The notes under the pieces: model-generated
Told to the model about the DNA's origin: nothing
The model's input: the letters and a program-made list of their open reading frames with translations, nothing else
Databases searched by the model: none
Shown here: piece after piece, positions 17,480 to 26,486 of the stretch
Numbering within the stretch: position 1 is the stretch's first letter
Layout of the letters: every line of letters begins with the position of its first letter
Position numbers and translations under genes: made by a program
Source of the DNA: Chloroflexota bacterium
Lineage (GTDB): Bacteria; Chloroflexota; Anaerolineae; Anaerolineales; Anaerolineaceae
DNA: 64,000 nt
NCBI GenBank assembly: GCA_016838895.1
Contig: JAEKNU010000005.1
Location: forward strand, 56,886 to 120,885
Reading direction: 5' to 3'

Positions 17480-18025
17480 TTGAGAGAAATTGCTTTGCAT
17501 ATTCTCGATATAGCGGAAAATGGTGTTGCCGCTGGTGCCGATATCATTCTTATTCAAATCAACGAAAATATCGTTGAAAATTGGTTGGACATTACCATCA
17601 GTGATAATGGAAAAGGTATGGATAATGATACTGTTGCGAGTATTGTTGATCCATTCATTACCAGCCGCACAACCCGTAAAGTTGGTTTAGGTATCCCTCT
17701 TTTCAAAGCGGCAGCAGAAGCTTGCAAAGGAACATTCAAAATCACATCGCAACTGGGAAAAGGTACCAAAGTTGATGTCCGTTTCCAATATGATCATATT
17801 GATCGAATGCCTTTAGGAAACATTCAAAACACCATTCTCACATTGCTAATTGGATATCAGCATATTCATTGGATTTTTCATTATCAAGTAAATGACGAAG
17901 TATTTGAATTTGATGATGAGCCAATCAAGAAAGAACTGGAAGGTATCTCATTAACAGATCCATCGGTTTTGAAATTCATTCGGGAATATCTTGAAGAAGG
18001 TATTCAGGAAATTATGCCCGAATAG
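17480..18025 (+). CDS. HATPase-domain protein inside the hydrogenase operon
   Basis: 181 residues; TTG start at 17480 after AAGGAGTAGG. It begins MREIALHILDIAENGVAAGA, an N-box of a GHKL ATPase. ITISDNGKGM and a short G2-like GLGIPLFKAAAEACKG follow, and there is no HisKA domain. Residues ~115-181 form an extra tail of unknown role. Sensor-type ATPases of this kind sit between nuoE- and nuoF-like genes in hydrogenase operons of Clostridia and Thermotogae, where their role is not established. It may be a serine or histidine kinase, or an assembly ATPase. Confidence 0.82.
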   Translation: MREIALHILDIAENGVAAGADIILIQINENIVENWLDITISDNGKGMDNDTVASIVDPFITSRTTRKVGLGIPLFKAAAEACKGTFKITSQLGKGTKVDVRFQYDHIDRMPLGNIQNTILTLLIGYQHIHWIFHYQVNDEVFEFDDEPIKKELEGISLTDPSVLKFIREYLEEGIQEIMPE

Positions 18026-18054
18026 AAACTATCATACAAATTTGGAGATCAAAA

Positions 18055-18423
18055 ATGTCGAAAGTAAAATCCCTGGAAGATTTGAAAAAAGTGCGTGAAG
18101 AAGCGCTTAAGAAACAACAAGCAAAATCAACTGCAGGTCATACACAAATTATCATCGGCATGGGAACGGTTGGTATTGCTGCCGGTGCCAGAGAAACCCT
18201 GAAAACGTTCCTGGATATGATTGAAACAAAGAAACTTGAAGACATTATTATCCGTCAAACCGGCAATATTGGTCTGGATTCATTTGAACCGATTGTACAG
18301 ATTGTGGTTGGTGAACAAGCCAAAGTTTCTTATGGAAAAGTTACCCCTGATATCGCTGAAAAAATTGTTATTGAACATATTCTTGGTGGTAACGTTCTAA
18401 CAGAACACGTCATCGAGTCATAA
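18055..18423 (+). CDS. HndB-like thioredoxin-fold ferredoxin homologue lacking all cysteines
   Basis: 122 residues. The fold signature of (2Fe-2S) ferredoxins of the HndB type is clear: a basic helical N-terminus, IIIGMGTVGIAAGARETL, RQTGNIGLDSFEPIVQI, then YGKVTPDIAEKIVIEHILGG. In that family the positions read GTCGIAAGA and TGCIGLC; here they are Val, Asn and Asp, and the protein has no cysteine at all. It cannot bind the usual [2Fe-2S] cluster. The frame is intact and conserved surface sequence is kept, so it is probably a structural or regulatory subunit rather than a pseudogene. It lies between the HATPase and NuoF-like genes. ATG 18055 follows GGAGA. Confidence 0.85.
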   Translation: MSKVKSLEDLKKVREEALKKQQAKSTAGHTQIIIGMGTVGIAAGARETLKTFLDMIETKKLEDIIIRQTGNIGLDSFEPIVQIVVGEQAKVSYGKVTPDIAEKIVIEHILGGNVLTEHVIES

Positions 18424-18436
18424 AACATTTATCTCA

Positions 18437-18458
18437 GGTCAATCTCAAGATTTTGACC
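18437..18458. repeat. Small inverted repeat GGTCAA-N10-TTGACC
   Basis: It lies between the stop of the cysteine-free subunit and the next start codon. It may form a weak hairpin in the operon mRNA; there is no T-run, so it is not a terminator. Confidence 0.3.
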
Positions 18459-18475
18459 GTACTAGAAGGTTAGAA

Positions 18476-20260
18476 ATGCCATTCTTTCGAGCACATATAT
18501 TGGTATCTGTAGATCCAATTTGTATAGAAAAAGGAGCCCATCAAGTCATCGATAAACTGAATGATGAACTTGTCGCTCAGGGCTTGATAGATGAAATACA
18601 GGTTTTGGAAACATCACACATCGGCAACCCGGATCAGTACGGTCCGGATATGATGGTATACCCGGAAGGGGTACATTATGCCAATTTGAAAACTGATGAT
18701 ATTCCATTCCTGGTTGAGGAACATTTCCTCAAAGGGCGCATTGTTGAAAAGCTCCGAGTAGATCACCAACAAGTTGAAGATGAAGAATTAGGACCACCAA
18801 AATCCAAAGAAAAACGCGTTGTTCTGCGGAATTGTGGAAAAATTGACCCCGAAAATATTGAAGAATACATCGCAGAAGATGGCTACATGGCTTTGGCAAA
18901 AGTTCTATCATCAATGACACCAGAAGAAGCAATTGATGAGGTTATGCGCTCCGGTCTTCGCGGACGTGGTGGCGCGGGTTTCCCTGCCGCTAGGAAATGG
19001 CAATTTGCTCGCAATGCAGAAGGTACCCCCAAATATCTGCTATGTAACGCTGATGAGGGCGATCCAGGTGCATTTATGAATCGTCGCGTCCTGGAAAGTG
19101 ATCCTCATTCTGTTTTGGAAGGCATGGCGATTGCTGCTTATTGTATTGGCGCAGAAAGCGGCTATGTTTATTGCCGTGCGGAATATCCTATCGCTGTGCG
19201 AATCCTTCGTCTGGCCATTAAACAGGCTAAAGAGATGGGCCTGCTCGGTGAAAACATACTGGGTTCTGATTTCTCTTTCGATCTTGAAGTACGTATGGGT
19301 GCCGGTGCCTTTGTCTGTGGTGAGGAAACTGCCCTGATTGCTTCCATTGAAGGCAAGCGTGGTGAACCCAATACCCGACCGCCTTTTCCGGCCACCAGTG
19401 GTCTTTGGAAAAAACCGACCAACAACAATAATGTTGAAACATATGCCAATGTTCCACAAATTATCCTAAATGGTGCAGAATGGTTTGCATCCATGGGTAC
19501 CGAAAAAAGTAAAGGTACCAAAACCTTCGCTTTGGCTGGTGATGTTGTTAACAGCGGCCTGATTGAAGTCCCCCTGGGTATCACCTTACGTGAAATTATT
19601 TATGACGTTGGCGGCGGAATCAAGAATGGTAAAGATTTTAAAGCTGTTCAAACGGGCGGCCCAATGGGCGGCTGTTTACCCAAGAAATATCTGGATCTAC
19701 CGGTGGATTTTGAGTCCCTCACAGAAGCTGGATCGATGATGGGATCTGGCGGTATGATCGTCATGGATGAAGATACGTGTATGGTCGATATCGCCCGCTT
19801 CTTCATGGATTTTACAGCGGACGAAAGCTGTGGGAAATGTGTTCCCTGTCGTATTGGTAATCTTCGCATTCTCGAAATCCTTACCCGAATTTGTGATGGA
19901 AAAGGTGAAAAAGGTGATATCGAGAAACTGGAAAACCTCTGTGAAGAAATTCGCGAAACCAGCTTATGTGGTCTGGGACAGGGCGCTCCAAATCCGGTAT
20001 TGAGTACATTGGAACATTTCCGAGATGAGTATGAAGCACATATCTTTGAAAAACGCTGCCCTGCAAAAACCTGTCGATCCCTTATTCGCTACGAAATTAC
20101 AGATGGCGTTTGTACAGGCTGTACAGTATGTGCTCGAAACTGTCCTGTAAATGCTATTACTGGTGAACGTCGCCAGACGCATATTATTGATCCTAATACA
20201 TGTATTCGTTGTGGAATTTGTGCACAAGTCTGTAATTTTAATGCTATTGAAATCAACTAA
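18476..20260 (+). CDS. NuoF/HydB-like NAD(P)H-FMN flavoprotein subunit, copy 1 (with C-terminal 2x[4Fe-4S])
   Basis: 594 residues. The N-terminal thioredoxin-like domain (1-100, ending YPEGVHYANLKTDDIPFLVEEH) has lost the usual cluster cysteines; only Cys16 remains. The core has FMN/NAD motifs RGRGGAGFPAARKWQF (~160) and CNADEGDPGAFMNR (~190), then an SLBB domain. The N3 [4Fe-4S] site is ESCGKCVPCRIGN with a later CGLGQ. A C-terminal ferredoxin domain (~538-594) has CTGCTVCARNCP and CIRCGICAQVC. The NADEGDPGAFM form and the ferredoxin tail match HydB/HndC-type subunits of NAD(P)-linked hydrogenases. It would exchange electrons between NAD(P)H and the NuoG-like hub in the cytoplasm. Confidence 0.9.
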   Translation: MPFFRAHILVSVDPICIEKGAHQVIDKLNDELVAQGLIDEIQVLETSHIGNPDQYGPDMMVYPEGVHYANLKTDDIPFLVEEHFLKGRIVEKLRVDHQQVEDEELGPPKSKEKRVVLRNCGKIDPENIEEYIAEDGYMALAKVLSSMTPEEAIDEVMRSGLRGRGGAGFPAARKWQFARNAEGTPKYLLCNADEGDPGAFMNRRVLESDPHSVLEGMAIAAYCIGAESGYVYCRAEYPIAVRILRLAIKQAKEMGLLGENILGSDFSFDLEVRMGAGAFVCGEETALIASIEGKRGEPNTRPPFPATSGLWKKPTNNNNVETYANVPQIILNGAEWFASMGTEKSKGTKTFALAGDVVNSGLIEVPLGITLREIIYDVGGGIKNGKDFKAVQTGGPMGGCLPKKYLDLPVDFESLTEAGSMMGSGGMIVMDEDTCMVDIARFFMDFTADESCGKCVPCRIGNLRILEILTRICDGKGEKGDIEKLENLCEEIRETSLCGLGQGAPNPVLSTLEHFRDEYEAHIFEKRCPAKTCRSLIRYEITDGVCTGCTVCARNCPVNAITGERRQTHIIDPNTCIRCGICAQVCNFNAIEIN

Positions 20261-20329
20261 TGAACCAACTTAACAAGAAAATCCATCAACGGTTCTCTTG
20301 TTTTGCAAAACCATACGTGGAGAGAGTAC

Positions 20330-20809
20330 ATGACAAACCAGAATGGAACGAATTCTAAAGTACTTGAAGTAGTTGAATCTATCGTTACCAAGTACGGCGC
20401 AACCCGGGATGAATTGATTCCAATTCTTAATGAAGTAAATAAAGAATTGGGTTACGTACCGAGTGAAGCTCTGGAGGAAATCAGTCGTCTTATTAAAGCC
20501 CCCAAAAGCCAGCTCTTTGGCGTAACAACTTTTTATCGCATGTTATCAACCGAGAAACGCGGCAAGCATGTAATCCAATTTTGTGAAAGTGCACCATGTC
20601 ATGTAGTGGGTGGAAGAGAAGTATGGCAAGCGCTACAAGAGAAGCTCAATCTCTCTGAGGATGCAACATCGCCGGATGGCCAATGGACGTTAATTACGAC
20701 TAGTTGTCTTGGGCTTTGTGGTGTTGGTCCGGTTGTTGTCGTTGACGAAGACATTTACGGGAATGTGACACCTGAGCAAATTCCCGACATATTATCGAAA
20801 TACAATTAG
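20330..20809 (+). CDS. NuoE/HydC-like [2Fe-2S] subunit, copy 2
   Basis: 159 residues from ATG 20330 (GGAGAGAG upstream); an in-frame TTG at 20303 has no ribosome site. Cluster ligands are intact: FCESAPCHVVGG (C-x4-C) and SCLGLC (C-x3-C). Sequence differs clearly from copy 1 (20-30% different motifs around the ligands; GVTTFYRMLSTEKRGKHV against GVISFYSFFTTEPTGKHV). It is 11 bp from the second NuoF-like gene and probably forms a distinct NuoE-NuoF module with it. Confidence 0.9.
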   Translation: MTNQNGTNSKVLEVVESIVTKYGATRDELIPILNEVNKELGYVPSEALEEISRLIKAPKSQLFGVTTFYRMLSTEKRGKHVIQFCESAPCHVVGGREVWQALQEKLNLSEDATSPDGQWTLITTSCLGLCGVGPVVVVDEDIYGNVTPEQIPDILSKYN

Positions 20810-20820
20810 GAGAGGGAAAC

Positions 20821-22455
20821 ATGAAACCATATCGTTCATTGGTATTAGTATCAAGTGATCCTCGCAGCATGGAACGTGGCGCACAAGATGTTTTCAATCG
20901 CCTGCAGACCGAGATCAAAAAATTTAATATGGAAGAAGAAATTTCTCTTTCCATGGTAGGAGATGTTGGTCGAAATGATGCATCTCCAATTGTTATTGTC
21001 TATCCTGAAGCAGTCATATACGGACCTGTAAAAGAAGATGATATTCCCTTTATCGTAGAAGAACATCTCTATAAAGGCAGAATCGCAAGTGATTTTCAAG
21101 CTCCTGTCAAAGAATTATCCGGTCACATCGCGTGGGTTGCTTCCCGAAAAGGAACCATGCCAGCTGAACACCGCATTGTTTTGGAACGTGCCGGCCTGAT
21201 TGATCCATTAAGTATAGATGATTACATTCTTCATAACGGTTACGAAGCCTTGGGAAAGGTACTTTCAGAACTAAAACCGGCTGAATTAATCAGTTTCATC
21301 AAAGATTCCGGTTTGCGGGGTCGCGGTGGTGCTGGCTTCCCAACCGGCTTAAAATGGCAGTTCGTCGCCAGTGCACCTGGGGATCAGAAATACGTCATCT
21401 GTAATGCTGATGAAGCAGAACCTGGAACATTCAAAGATCGCGTACTCCTGGAAGGTGATCCCCACAGTATTATTGAAGCCATGACCATCGCAGGGTATGC
21501 TGTCGGCGCAAGCGTTGGATACATTTATGTACGCGGTGAATATCAATTGGCACAAGAACGCCTGCGTACTGCGATCAACCAAGCCGAAGATGCCGGCCTA
21601 CTGGGTGAAGATATTTTCGGTTCTGGATTCAATTTCGAAATTCATGTCCATTCAGGAGCAGGCGCATATATTTGCGGTGAAGAAACTGCCTTATTGGAAT
21701 CCATGGAAGGCAAGCGTGGGGAACCCCGCAGCCGTCCACCGTATCCCACCACTGCAGGTTTATGGAATAAACCTACCCTGGTAAACAATGTTGAAACACT
21801 GGCAAATATCCCTGCTATTCTTCGTAATGAACCTGGTTGGTTTAAAAGCATTGGCACAAAAAGCAGTCCTGGAACAAAAGTGTACACCATCATGGGGCAT
21901 GTCAATAATACTGGCCTGATCGAAGTACCAATGGGTATCACCTTACGTGAGGTTATTTCCCTTTACGGTAAAGGTATGAAAGAAGGCAGTGTCCTGAAAC
22001 TCGCCCAAACCGGTGGTTCCAGTGGTTCATTGGTCCCAGCCAGCTTGCAGGACACACCAATGGACTATGATTCCTTCAATAACACAGGCGTATCTTTGGG
22101 CTCAGGTGCATTACTCATTTGCGATCAAAGCACCTGTGTGGTTGATTTAGCAAAAGTATTGATGAATTTTTTCCGCAAAGAATCTTGCGGTAAATGCAAT
22201 CCCTGCCGTATTGGTAATCAGCGCGCATTTGAAATTTTAGCTAATATTGCTGAAGGTACCGGAACAATGGAGGATCTAAACGATCTGCAAATGATCAGTG
22301 ATAATCTGGTTCAATTATCTAATTGTGGACTTGGTCAAACTGCTGGTACGCCATTGCGGGATATCATGAAATATTTCCACGCAGAAGTTGAAGCACATAT
22401 TCGTCTAAAAGTATGTCCCACCGGCACTTGTCCGATGAGTGGACACCGAATTTAG
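20821..22455 (+). CDS. NuoF-like NADH-FMN flavoprotein subunit, copy 2
   Basis: 544 residues. The N-terminal thioredoxin-like domain (~1-95) has no cysteines in the ligand positions. FMN/NAD motifs are RGRGGAGFPTGLKWQF and CNADEAEPGTFKDRVLLEGDPHS; the N3 cluster is ESCGKCNPCRIGNQ with NCGLGQ. The NADEAEPGTFKDR wording is that of complex I NuoF rather than HydB, and the C-terminal 2x[4Fe-4S] domain of copy 1 is absent (the protein ends soon after KVCPTGTCPMSG). It is therefore a different subfamily, not a fresh tandem duplicate. Start ATG 20821 after AGGAGAGGG. Confidence 0.9.
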   Translation: MKPYRSLVLVSSDPRSMERGAQDVFNRLQTEIKKFNMEEEISLSMVGDVGRNDASPIVIVYPEAVIYGPVKEDDIPFIVEEHLYKGRIASDFQAPVKELSGHIAWVASRKGTMPAEHRIVLERAGLIDPLSIDDYILHNGYEALGKVLSELKPAELISFIKDSGLRGRGGAGFPTGLKWQFVASAPGDQKYVICNADEAEPGTFKDRVLLEGDPHSIIEAMTIAGYAVGASVGYIYVRGEYQLAQERLRTAINQAEDAGLLGEDIFGSGFNFEIHVHSGAGAYICGEETALLESMEGKRGEPRSRPPYPTTAGLWNKPTLVNNVETLANIPAILRNEPGWFKSIGTKSSPGTKVYTIMGHVNNTGLIEVPMGITLREVISLYGKGMKEGSVLKLAQTGGSSGSLVPASLQDTPMDYDSFNNTGVSLGSGALLICDQSTCVVDLAKVLMNFFRKESCGKCNPCRIGNQRAFEILANIAEGTGTMEDLNDLQMISDNLVQLSNCGLGQTAGTPLRDIMKYFHAEVEAHIRLKVCPTGTCPMSGHRI

Positions 22456-22496
22456 CTTACATTGAAATTGAAAGTAAGATTTAGAGAGGGCTCATA

Positions 22497-24341
22497 ATGG
22501 TCAATATTACAATAAATGAAAAGAATATCCAGGTTCCGGAGGGGACAACTGTTTTACGGGCAGCACAATCTGCAGGGATTGAAATACCAACCTTGTGTGA
22601 TCATCCTGAATTAACACCATATGGCGGATGTCGCTTATGTGTCGTTGAAATTGAAGGTGCACGCACATTACAAACTTCCTGTACCTTGCCTGTATATGAA
22701 AACATGGTCGTCAAAACTGACACCGAAAAAACACAAACTGCACGCAAATTCATTCTTGACATGATCTTTAGTGATCGTAATCACTTCTGCCCATTCTGTC
22801 AGGTTAGTGGTGGCGATTGTGAATTACAAAACGAAGCATATAATCTGGGAATGACACATTGGGCATTACAGCCTAACTGGCAGCCTTTTGAGGTTGATGC
22901 CAGTCATCCTTATATGATCATTGATCACAACCGCTGTATTCTTTGCCGTCGCTGTGTGCGTGCATGCGATGAACTCGCTGGCAATTTCACTTTGGGTTTT
23001 GAGGAACGCGGAGCCAAGAGCATTTTGGTTGCAGATCTAGGCAATCCACTGGGTGAAAGTTCATGTATTTCTTGCGGCGCCTGTGTTCAGGTTTGTCCCA
23101 CTGGCGCAATTATCGATCGCTGGAGTGCTTATCGCGGTCATGTTGAAGATACCCAACAGGTAAAATCAATTTGTACCGGATGCAGCATCGGCTGTGGAAT
23201 TGATGTGAATTTCCGTGACAACAATTTGATTAAAATCAATGGTGATTGGGACAATGAAATTAATGATGGCGTTATTTGTAAAGTCGGTCGTTTCCTGCCT
23301 ATCACTGAAGATCGCGAACGCATCGTTACCCCATTGGTCCGTAAAGATGGAAAATTGAAAGCTGCTACCTGGGATGAAGCCATCAACACAGTTGCAGAGA
23401 AAATGAAAGGTTTGGTTGGTAAAAATGGCTCCGGCGTTGCCGCCGCTGCATCCACCCGCTTAACTGCTGAAAGCTTATCCGCATTTACAGATTTATTCAA
23501 AACCAATGCAGGTTCTGATATGGTCACCTCCCTTGAAGAGGGCAAATTCAGTACTGCACAATCCATTGTTGCTTATGAAGGCTCATTGGAAGATATCAAA
23601 ACTGCTGATTGCGTCGTTTTGATCGGTGAAGATGTCGTTGATGAACACGAAGTTGCTGGATTCTTCATCAAACGCAATTTACCGAAAGGCATCAAATTAA
23701 TCGTTATTGACCAGAAAGAGAATAAACTTTCTGCTCTGTCAGATGTTTCTTTGATCTCTGAAAAAGGTGTTCTAGGGGCAGTTCAAGGCATTACTGCTGC
23801 TCTTGCCAAGAAATCGGGCGCTGCAGCCTATGCAGAAGCAGCCTACCTGATTTCTGCTGCAAGCAAACCTGTCTTTGTTGTTGGTAAAGCAGTTGTATCT
23901 GAAGAAGATATGATGGCAGTCGTTGACCTTGCTCAAGTAGCCAAAGCAGAAAAGAGCCTGGTTTATCTGAAAGGCGGCGCAAATAGTGTTGTTGCGAATC
24001 AGTTAGGATTAACCAGCAAATTCGATGTCAAGGGACAGCAGGCTGTATTCCTTGCCCTGGCTGACGAAGTACCATCACAGACCTTAGCCAAAACAGTTGA
24101 AAAAGCACCTTTCCTGGTTGTTCAGGCCAGCTATGTTTCTCAGCTCTCTGCACAGGCTGATGTTGTCCTGCCAGTTGAAATGTGGGCCGAAACGAATGGT
24201 CATTACATCAATTTGGAAGGCAAAACACAAAAATCAACCGGTTCCCTCACTGCTCCAGTGGATGTAAAATCCAATGAAGATGTGTTGGTTGCACTTGGTG
24301 AAAAACTTGGCTTCAAGTTAGACACCAACAATTGGAAATAA
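22497..24341 (+). CDS. HoxU/NuoG/HydA-like Fe-S electron-hub subunit
   Basis: 614 residues. The [2Fe-2S] domain has Cys34, 45, 48 and 62. A His/Cys site lies at HFCPFCQVSGGDCELQ (~96-108). Two [4Fe-4S] motifs follow: CILCRRCVRACDE and CISCGACVQVCPTGAI. A molybdopterin-Fe4S4 domain (CTGCSIGCGID ... VICKVGRF, ~225-275) leads into a ~330-residue degenerate molybdopterin-oxidoreductase region. There is no Mo/W active-site Cys or Sec region of formate dehydrogenase and no H-cluster motif, so it is neither FDH nor [FeFe] hydrogenase. It should gather electrons from both NuoE/F modules and pass them to the [NiFe] small subunit encoded next. The arrangement resembles HydA in [NiFe] HydABCSL-type complexes. 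Confidence 0.9.
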   Translation: MVNITINEKNIQVPEGTTVLRAAQSAGIEIPTLCDHPELTPYGGCRLCVVEIEGARTLQTSCTLPVYENMVVKTDTEKTQTARKFILDMIFSDRNHFCPFCQVSGGDCELQNEAYNLGMTHWALQPNWQPFEVDASHPYMIIDHNRCILCRRCVRACDELAGNFTLGFEERGAKSILVADLGNPLGESSCISCGACVQVCPTGAIIDRWSAYRGHVEDTQQVKSICTGCSIGCGIDVNFRDNNLIKINGDWDNEINDGVICKVGRFLPITEDRERIVTPLVRKDGKLKAATWDEAINTVAEKMKGLVGKNGSGVAAAASTRLTAESLSAFTDLFKTNAGSDMVTSLEEGKFSTAQSIVAYEGSLEDIKTADCVVLIGEDVVDEHEVAGFFIKRNLPKGIKLIVIDQKENKLSALSDVSLISEKGVLGAVQGITAALAKKSGAAAYAEAAYLISAASKPVFVVGKAVVSEEDMMAVVDLAQVAKAEKSLVYLKGGANSVVANQLGLTSKFDVKGQQAVFLALADEVPSQTLAKTVEKAPFLVVQASYVSQLSAQADVVLPVEMWAETNGHYINLEGKTQKSTGSLTAPVDVKSNEDVLVALGEKLGFKLDTNNWK

Positions 24342-24425
24342 TTAAAGACGAATTCGATATTTTTCGTGGTATTTATTAAAGCTTAATGATATCATCGAAG
24401 ATATGGAAATCATAAGGAGAAAACT

Positions 24426-24968
24426 ATGGGAAAACCAACCGTCGCCAGTGATTGGTTAGCTGGTTGTTCTGGATGTCACATGTCTTTGCTGGATATTGAT
24501 GAAAGGATTATTCAAGTTGCAGAATTAGTTGATTTTCGTTCTACACCAATTACTGATTTTAAAGAACCTGATATTACTGGTGTTACTGTCGGCATTCTGG
24601 AAGGCGGCATTAATAATTCTTACAACGAAGAAGTTGCCATAAGAATGCGCGAACGCAGCAAAATATTAATCGCTATGGGAGATTGTGCCGTATTCGGTGG
24701 TGTACCAGCCATGCGCAATTTCTTCTCTCTTGAAGATACGTTAAGACGTGCCTATATCGAAACTGAAAGCACCGATGCAGAAGGATTAATTCCTTCTGAT
24801 CCTGAACTTTGTGTTCCCACCCGGGTACGCGCCGTTCATGAAGTTGTTCCTGTTGATATTTTCCTTCCGGGTTGCCCGCCAGAAGCTGATGCCATTTTTT
24901 ATGTGCTCAGTGAATTGGCTCAGGGACGCATGCCCGAACTGAAAAATGACAACTTGCATTGGAACTAA
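24426..24968 (+). CDS. [NiFe] hydrogenase small subunit (HoxY/HydS type)
   Basis: 180 residues, the short group-3 form with a single proximal [4Fe-4S] cluster. Ligands: Cys14 and Cys17 (LAGCSGCHMSLL), the Cys in MGDCAVFGGVPAMRN and the Cys in LPGCPPEADAI. No Tat signal or TM is present, so it is cytoplasmic. ATG 24426 follows AAGGAG. It relays electrons between the NuoG-like hub and the NiFe active site. The stop overlaps the leader of the next gene; the two are coupled. Confidence 0.94.
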   Translation: MGKPTVASDWLAGCSGCHMSLLDIDERIIQVAELVDFRSTPITDFKEPDITGVTVGILEGGINNSYNEEVAIRMRERSKILIAMGDCAVFGGVPAMRNFFSLEDTLRRAYIETESTDAEGLIPSDPELCVPTRVRAVHEVVPVDIFLPGCPPEADAIFYVLSELAQGRMPELKNDNLHWN

Positions 24969-24984
24969 CCCAGGAGGTATGAAT

Positions 24985-26412
24985 ATGGGTACACAAAAAA
25001 TTACAATTGAACCTGTAACCAGGATTGAGGGTCATGCAAAAATTACCATTAACCTCAATGATAATGGCACAGTGGATCATGCTTATTTACATGTAAACGA
25101 ATTCCGTGGTTTTGAGAAATTCTGCGAAGGGCGTATGGTATTTGAAATGCCCACGATTACACCACGTATCTGTGGTATTTGCCCGGTTAGCCATCATTTG
25201 GCTTCTGCAAAAGCTGGCGATGTCGTCATGGGCTCACCACCACCCCGTACGGCATCATTATTGCGCGAACTAATGCACATGGGGCAAACCATTCAAAGTC
25301 ATGGTATGCATTTCTTTGAATTGGCTGGCCCCGATCTGTTACTGGGCTTTGATGCTGATCCTGCTGTACGCAATGTAATCGGTCTGATTCAAGCAAACCC
25401 TGACCTGGCTGTAAAGGCAGTTCAATTGCGTAAATACGGACAGGAAATCATTCGTTTATTAGGCGGCCGTCGCATTCATCCTGTTTTCGCCATTCCTGGT
25501 GGTGTAAATAAAGCACTGGAAGCTGGCGCACGTGACACCATGCTACAAAACCTGGATGATGCCATCGCTACTATCAATGTAGGCCTGGATATCATGAAGG
25601 ATTGGGCAGCCAAGAATCAGGAAGATATTAACAAATTTGCGGTCTTGCAATCTGGTTATCTTGGATTAGTTTCCCCGAAAAATGAACTGGAATTATACGA
25701 TGGCGAAATCCGTTTGGTTGATTCAGCCGGAAAACAGCTTGAGAGATTTAATGATCAGGATTATTTGGATTATATTGCCGAACATGTCGAAAACTGGTCT
25801 TATTTGAAATTCCCCTACTACAAAAAATTGGGTTACCCCAATGGCGTTTATCGTGTCGGTCCATTAGGCCGCTTAAATACGATTGATAGTATTGACACCC
25901 CATTGGCAAATGAGGAATTTAAGGCCTACAAACAGATCAACAATGGCAATCCGATTGAGCAAACTTTATACTTCCACTATGCCCGCCTGATCGAAACCCT
26001 GTATGCTGCTGAAAAGGTTCGCGTATTGTTAGATGATCCTGACATTATGAAGAAAGATATCATGAACACCAAACAGGATTTTAAGGGCGAAGGTGTGGGT
26101 GTTATTGAAGCACCACGCGGTACTTTGATTCATCACTATAAAGCAAATGAAAATGGTCAATTGACCAAAGTCAATCTGATTGTGGCAACCGGTCATAATA
26201 ACTGGGCCATGTCCACTGCGGTGGATAGCGTTGCCAAAACCTATATCACCGGTCCTGAAATCACCGAGGGTATACTCAATCGCGTAGAAGCTGCCGTTCG
26301 CGCTCATGACCCCTGTTTATCCTGCTCTACGCATGCTGTGGGTCAAATGCCGATCATCATTGATGTACAAGATCATCATGGCAATATCATTAATACCATC
26401 ACCCGTGATTAA
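24985..26412 (+). CDS. [NiFe] hydrogenase large subunit (HoxH/HydL type)
   Basis: 475 residues from ATG 24985, seven bases after AGGAGG (an ATG at 24979 is too close). L1 motif [11 protein letters not shown] (Cys ~62, 65) and L2 motif [10 protein letters not shown] (Cys ~443, 446) supply the four cysteines holding the NiFe(CN)2CO site. [10 protein letters not shown] at the N-terminus is typical. The ~27 residues after the L2 His form the C-terminal extension removed by a maturation protease, matching the gene at 26487. With the HoxY-like small subunit and NuoEFG-like partners this is a group 3, pyridine-nucleotide-linked cytoplasmic hydrogenase. Direction in vivo (H2 production or uptake) cannot be told from sequence. 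Confidence 0.95.
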   Translation: MGTQKITIEPVTRIEGHAKITINLNDNGTVDHAYLHVNEFRGFEKFCEGRMVFEMPTITPRICGICPVSHHLASAKAGDVVMGSPPPRTASLLRELMHMGQTIQSHGMHFFELAGPDLLLGFDADPAVRNVIGLIQANPDLAVKAVQLRKYGQEIIRLLGGRRIHPVFAIPGGVNKALEAGARDTMLQNLDDAIATINVGLDIMKDWAAKNQEDINKFAVLQSGYLGLVSPKNELELYDGEIRLVDSAGKQLERFNDQDYLDYIAEHVENWSYLKFPYYKKLGYPNGVYRVGPLGRLNTIDSIDTPLANEEFKAYKQINNGNPIEQTLYFHYARLIETLYAAEKVRVLLDDPDIMKKDIMNTKQDFKGEGVGVIEAPRGTLIHHYKANENGQLTKVNLIVATGHNNWAMSTAVDSVAKTYITGPEITEGILNRVEAAVRAHDPCLSCSTHAVGQMPIIIDVQDHHGNIINTITRD

Positions 26413-26436
26413 TTAATCACTGATTCGTTTCAATAC

Positions 26437-26475
26437 AAACAGGGTTCGGGTGAAAGCCCAAACCCTGTTTATTTT
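26437..26475 (+). terminator. Hairpin after the hydrogenase large subunit gene
   Basis: AAACAGGGTT (26437-26446) pairs with AACCCTGTTT (26461-26470), with an inner GGG/CCC, followed by a broken T-run. The stem is strong. It probably reduces transcription into the protease and hyp genes relative to the structural genes. Confidence 0.7.
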
Positions 26476-26486
26476 CTGGTGACAAA

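Noticed and set aside
18729..19584. Open frames on the - strand inside the NuoF-like gene
   Set aside because: Several overlapping antisense frames, but none has a ribosome site or family similarity. They mirror codon bias of the real + strand gene.
22497..24341. [FeFe] hydrogenase or formate dehydrogenase catalytic subunit
   Set aside because: The protein has the N-terminal Fe-S domains of both, but no H-cluster motifs. The molybdopterin part is short (~330 residues) and lacks the catalytic Cys/Sec region. A [NiFe] pair follows directly.
24385..24400. ATGATATCAT palindrome before the small-subunit gene
   Set aside because: Short, no promoter elements around it, and within an operon; not distinct from background.
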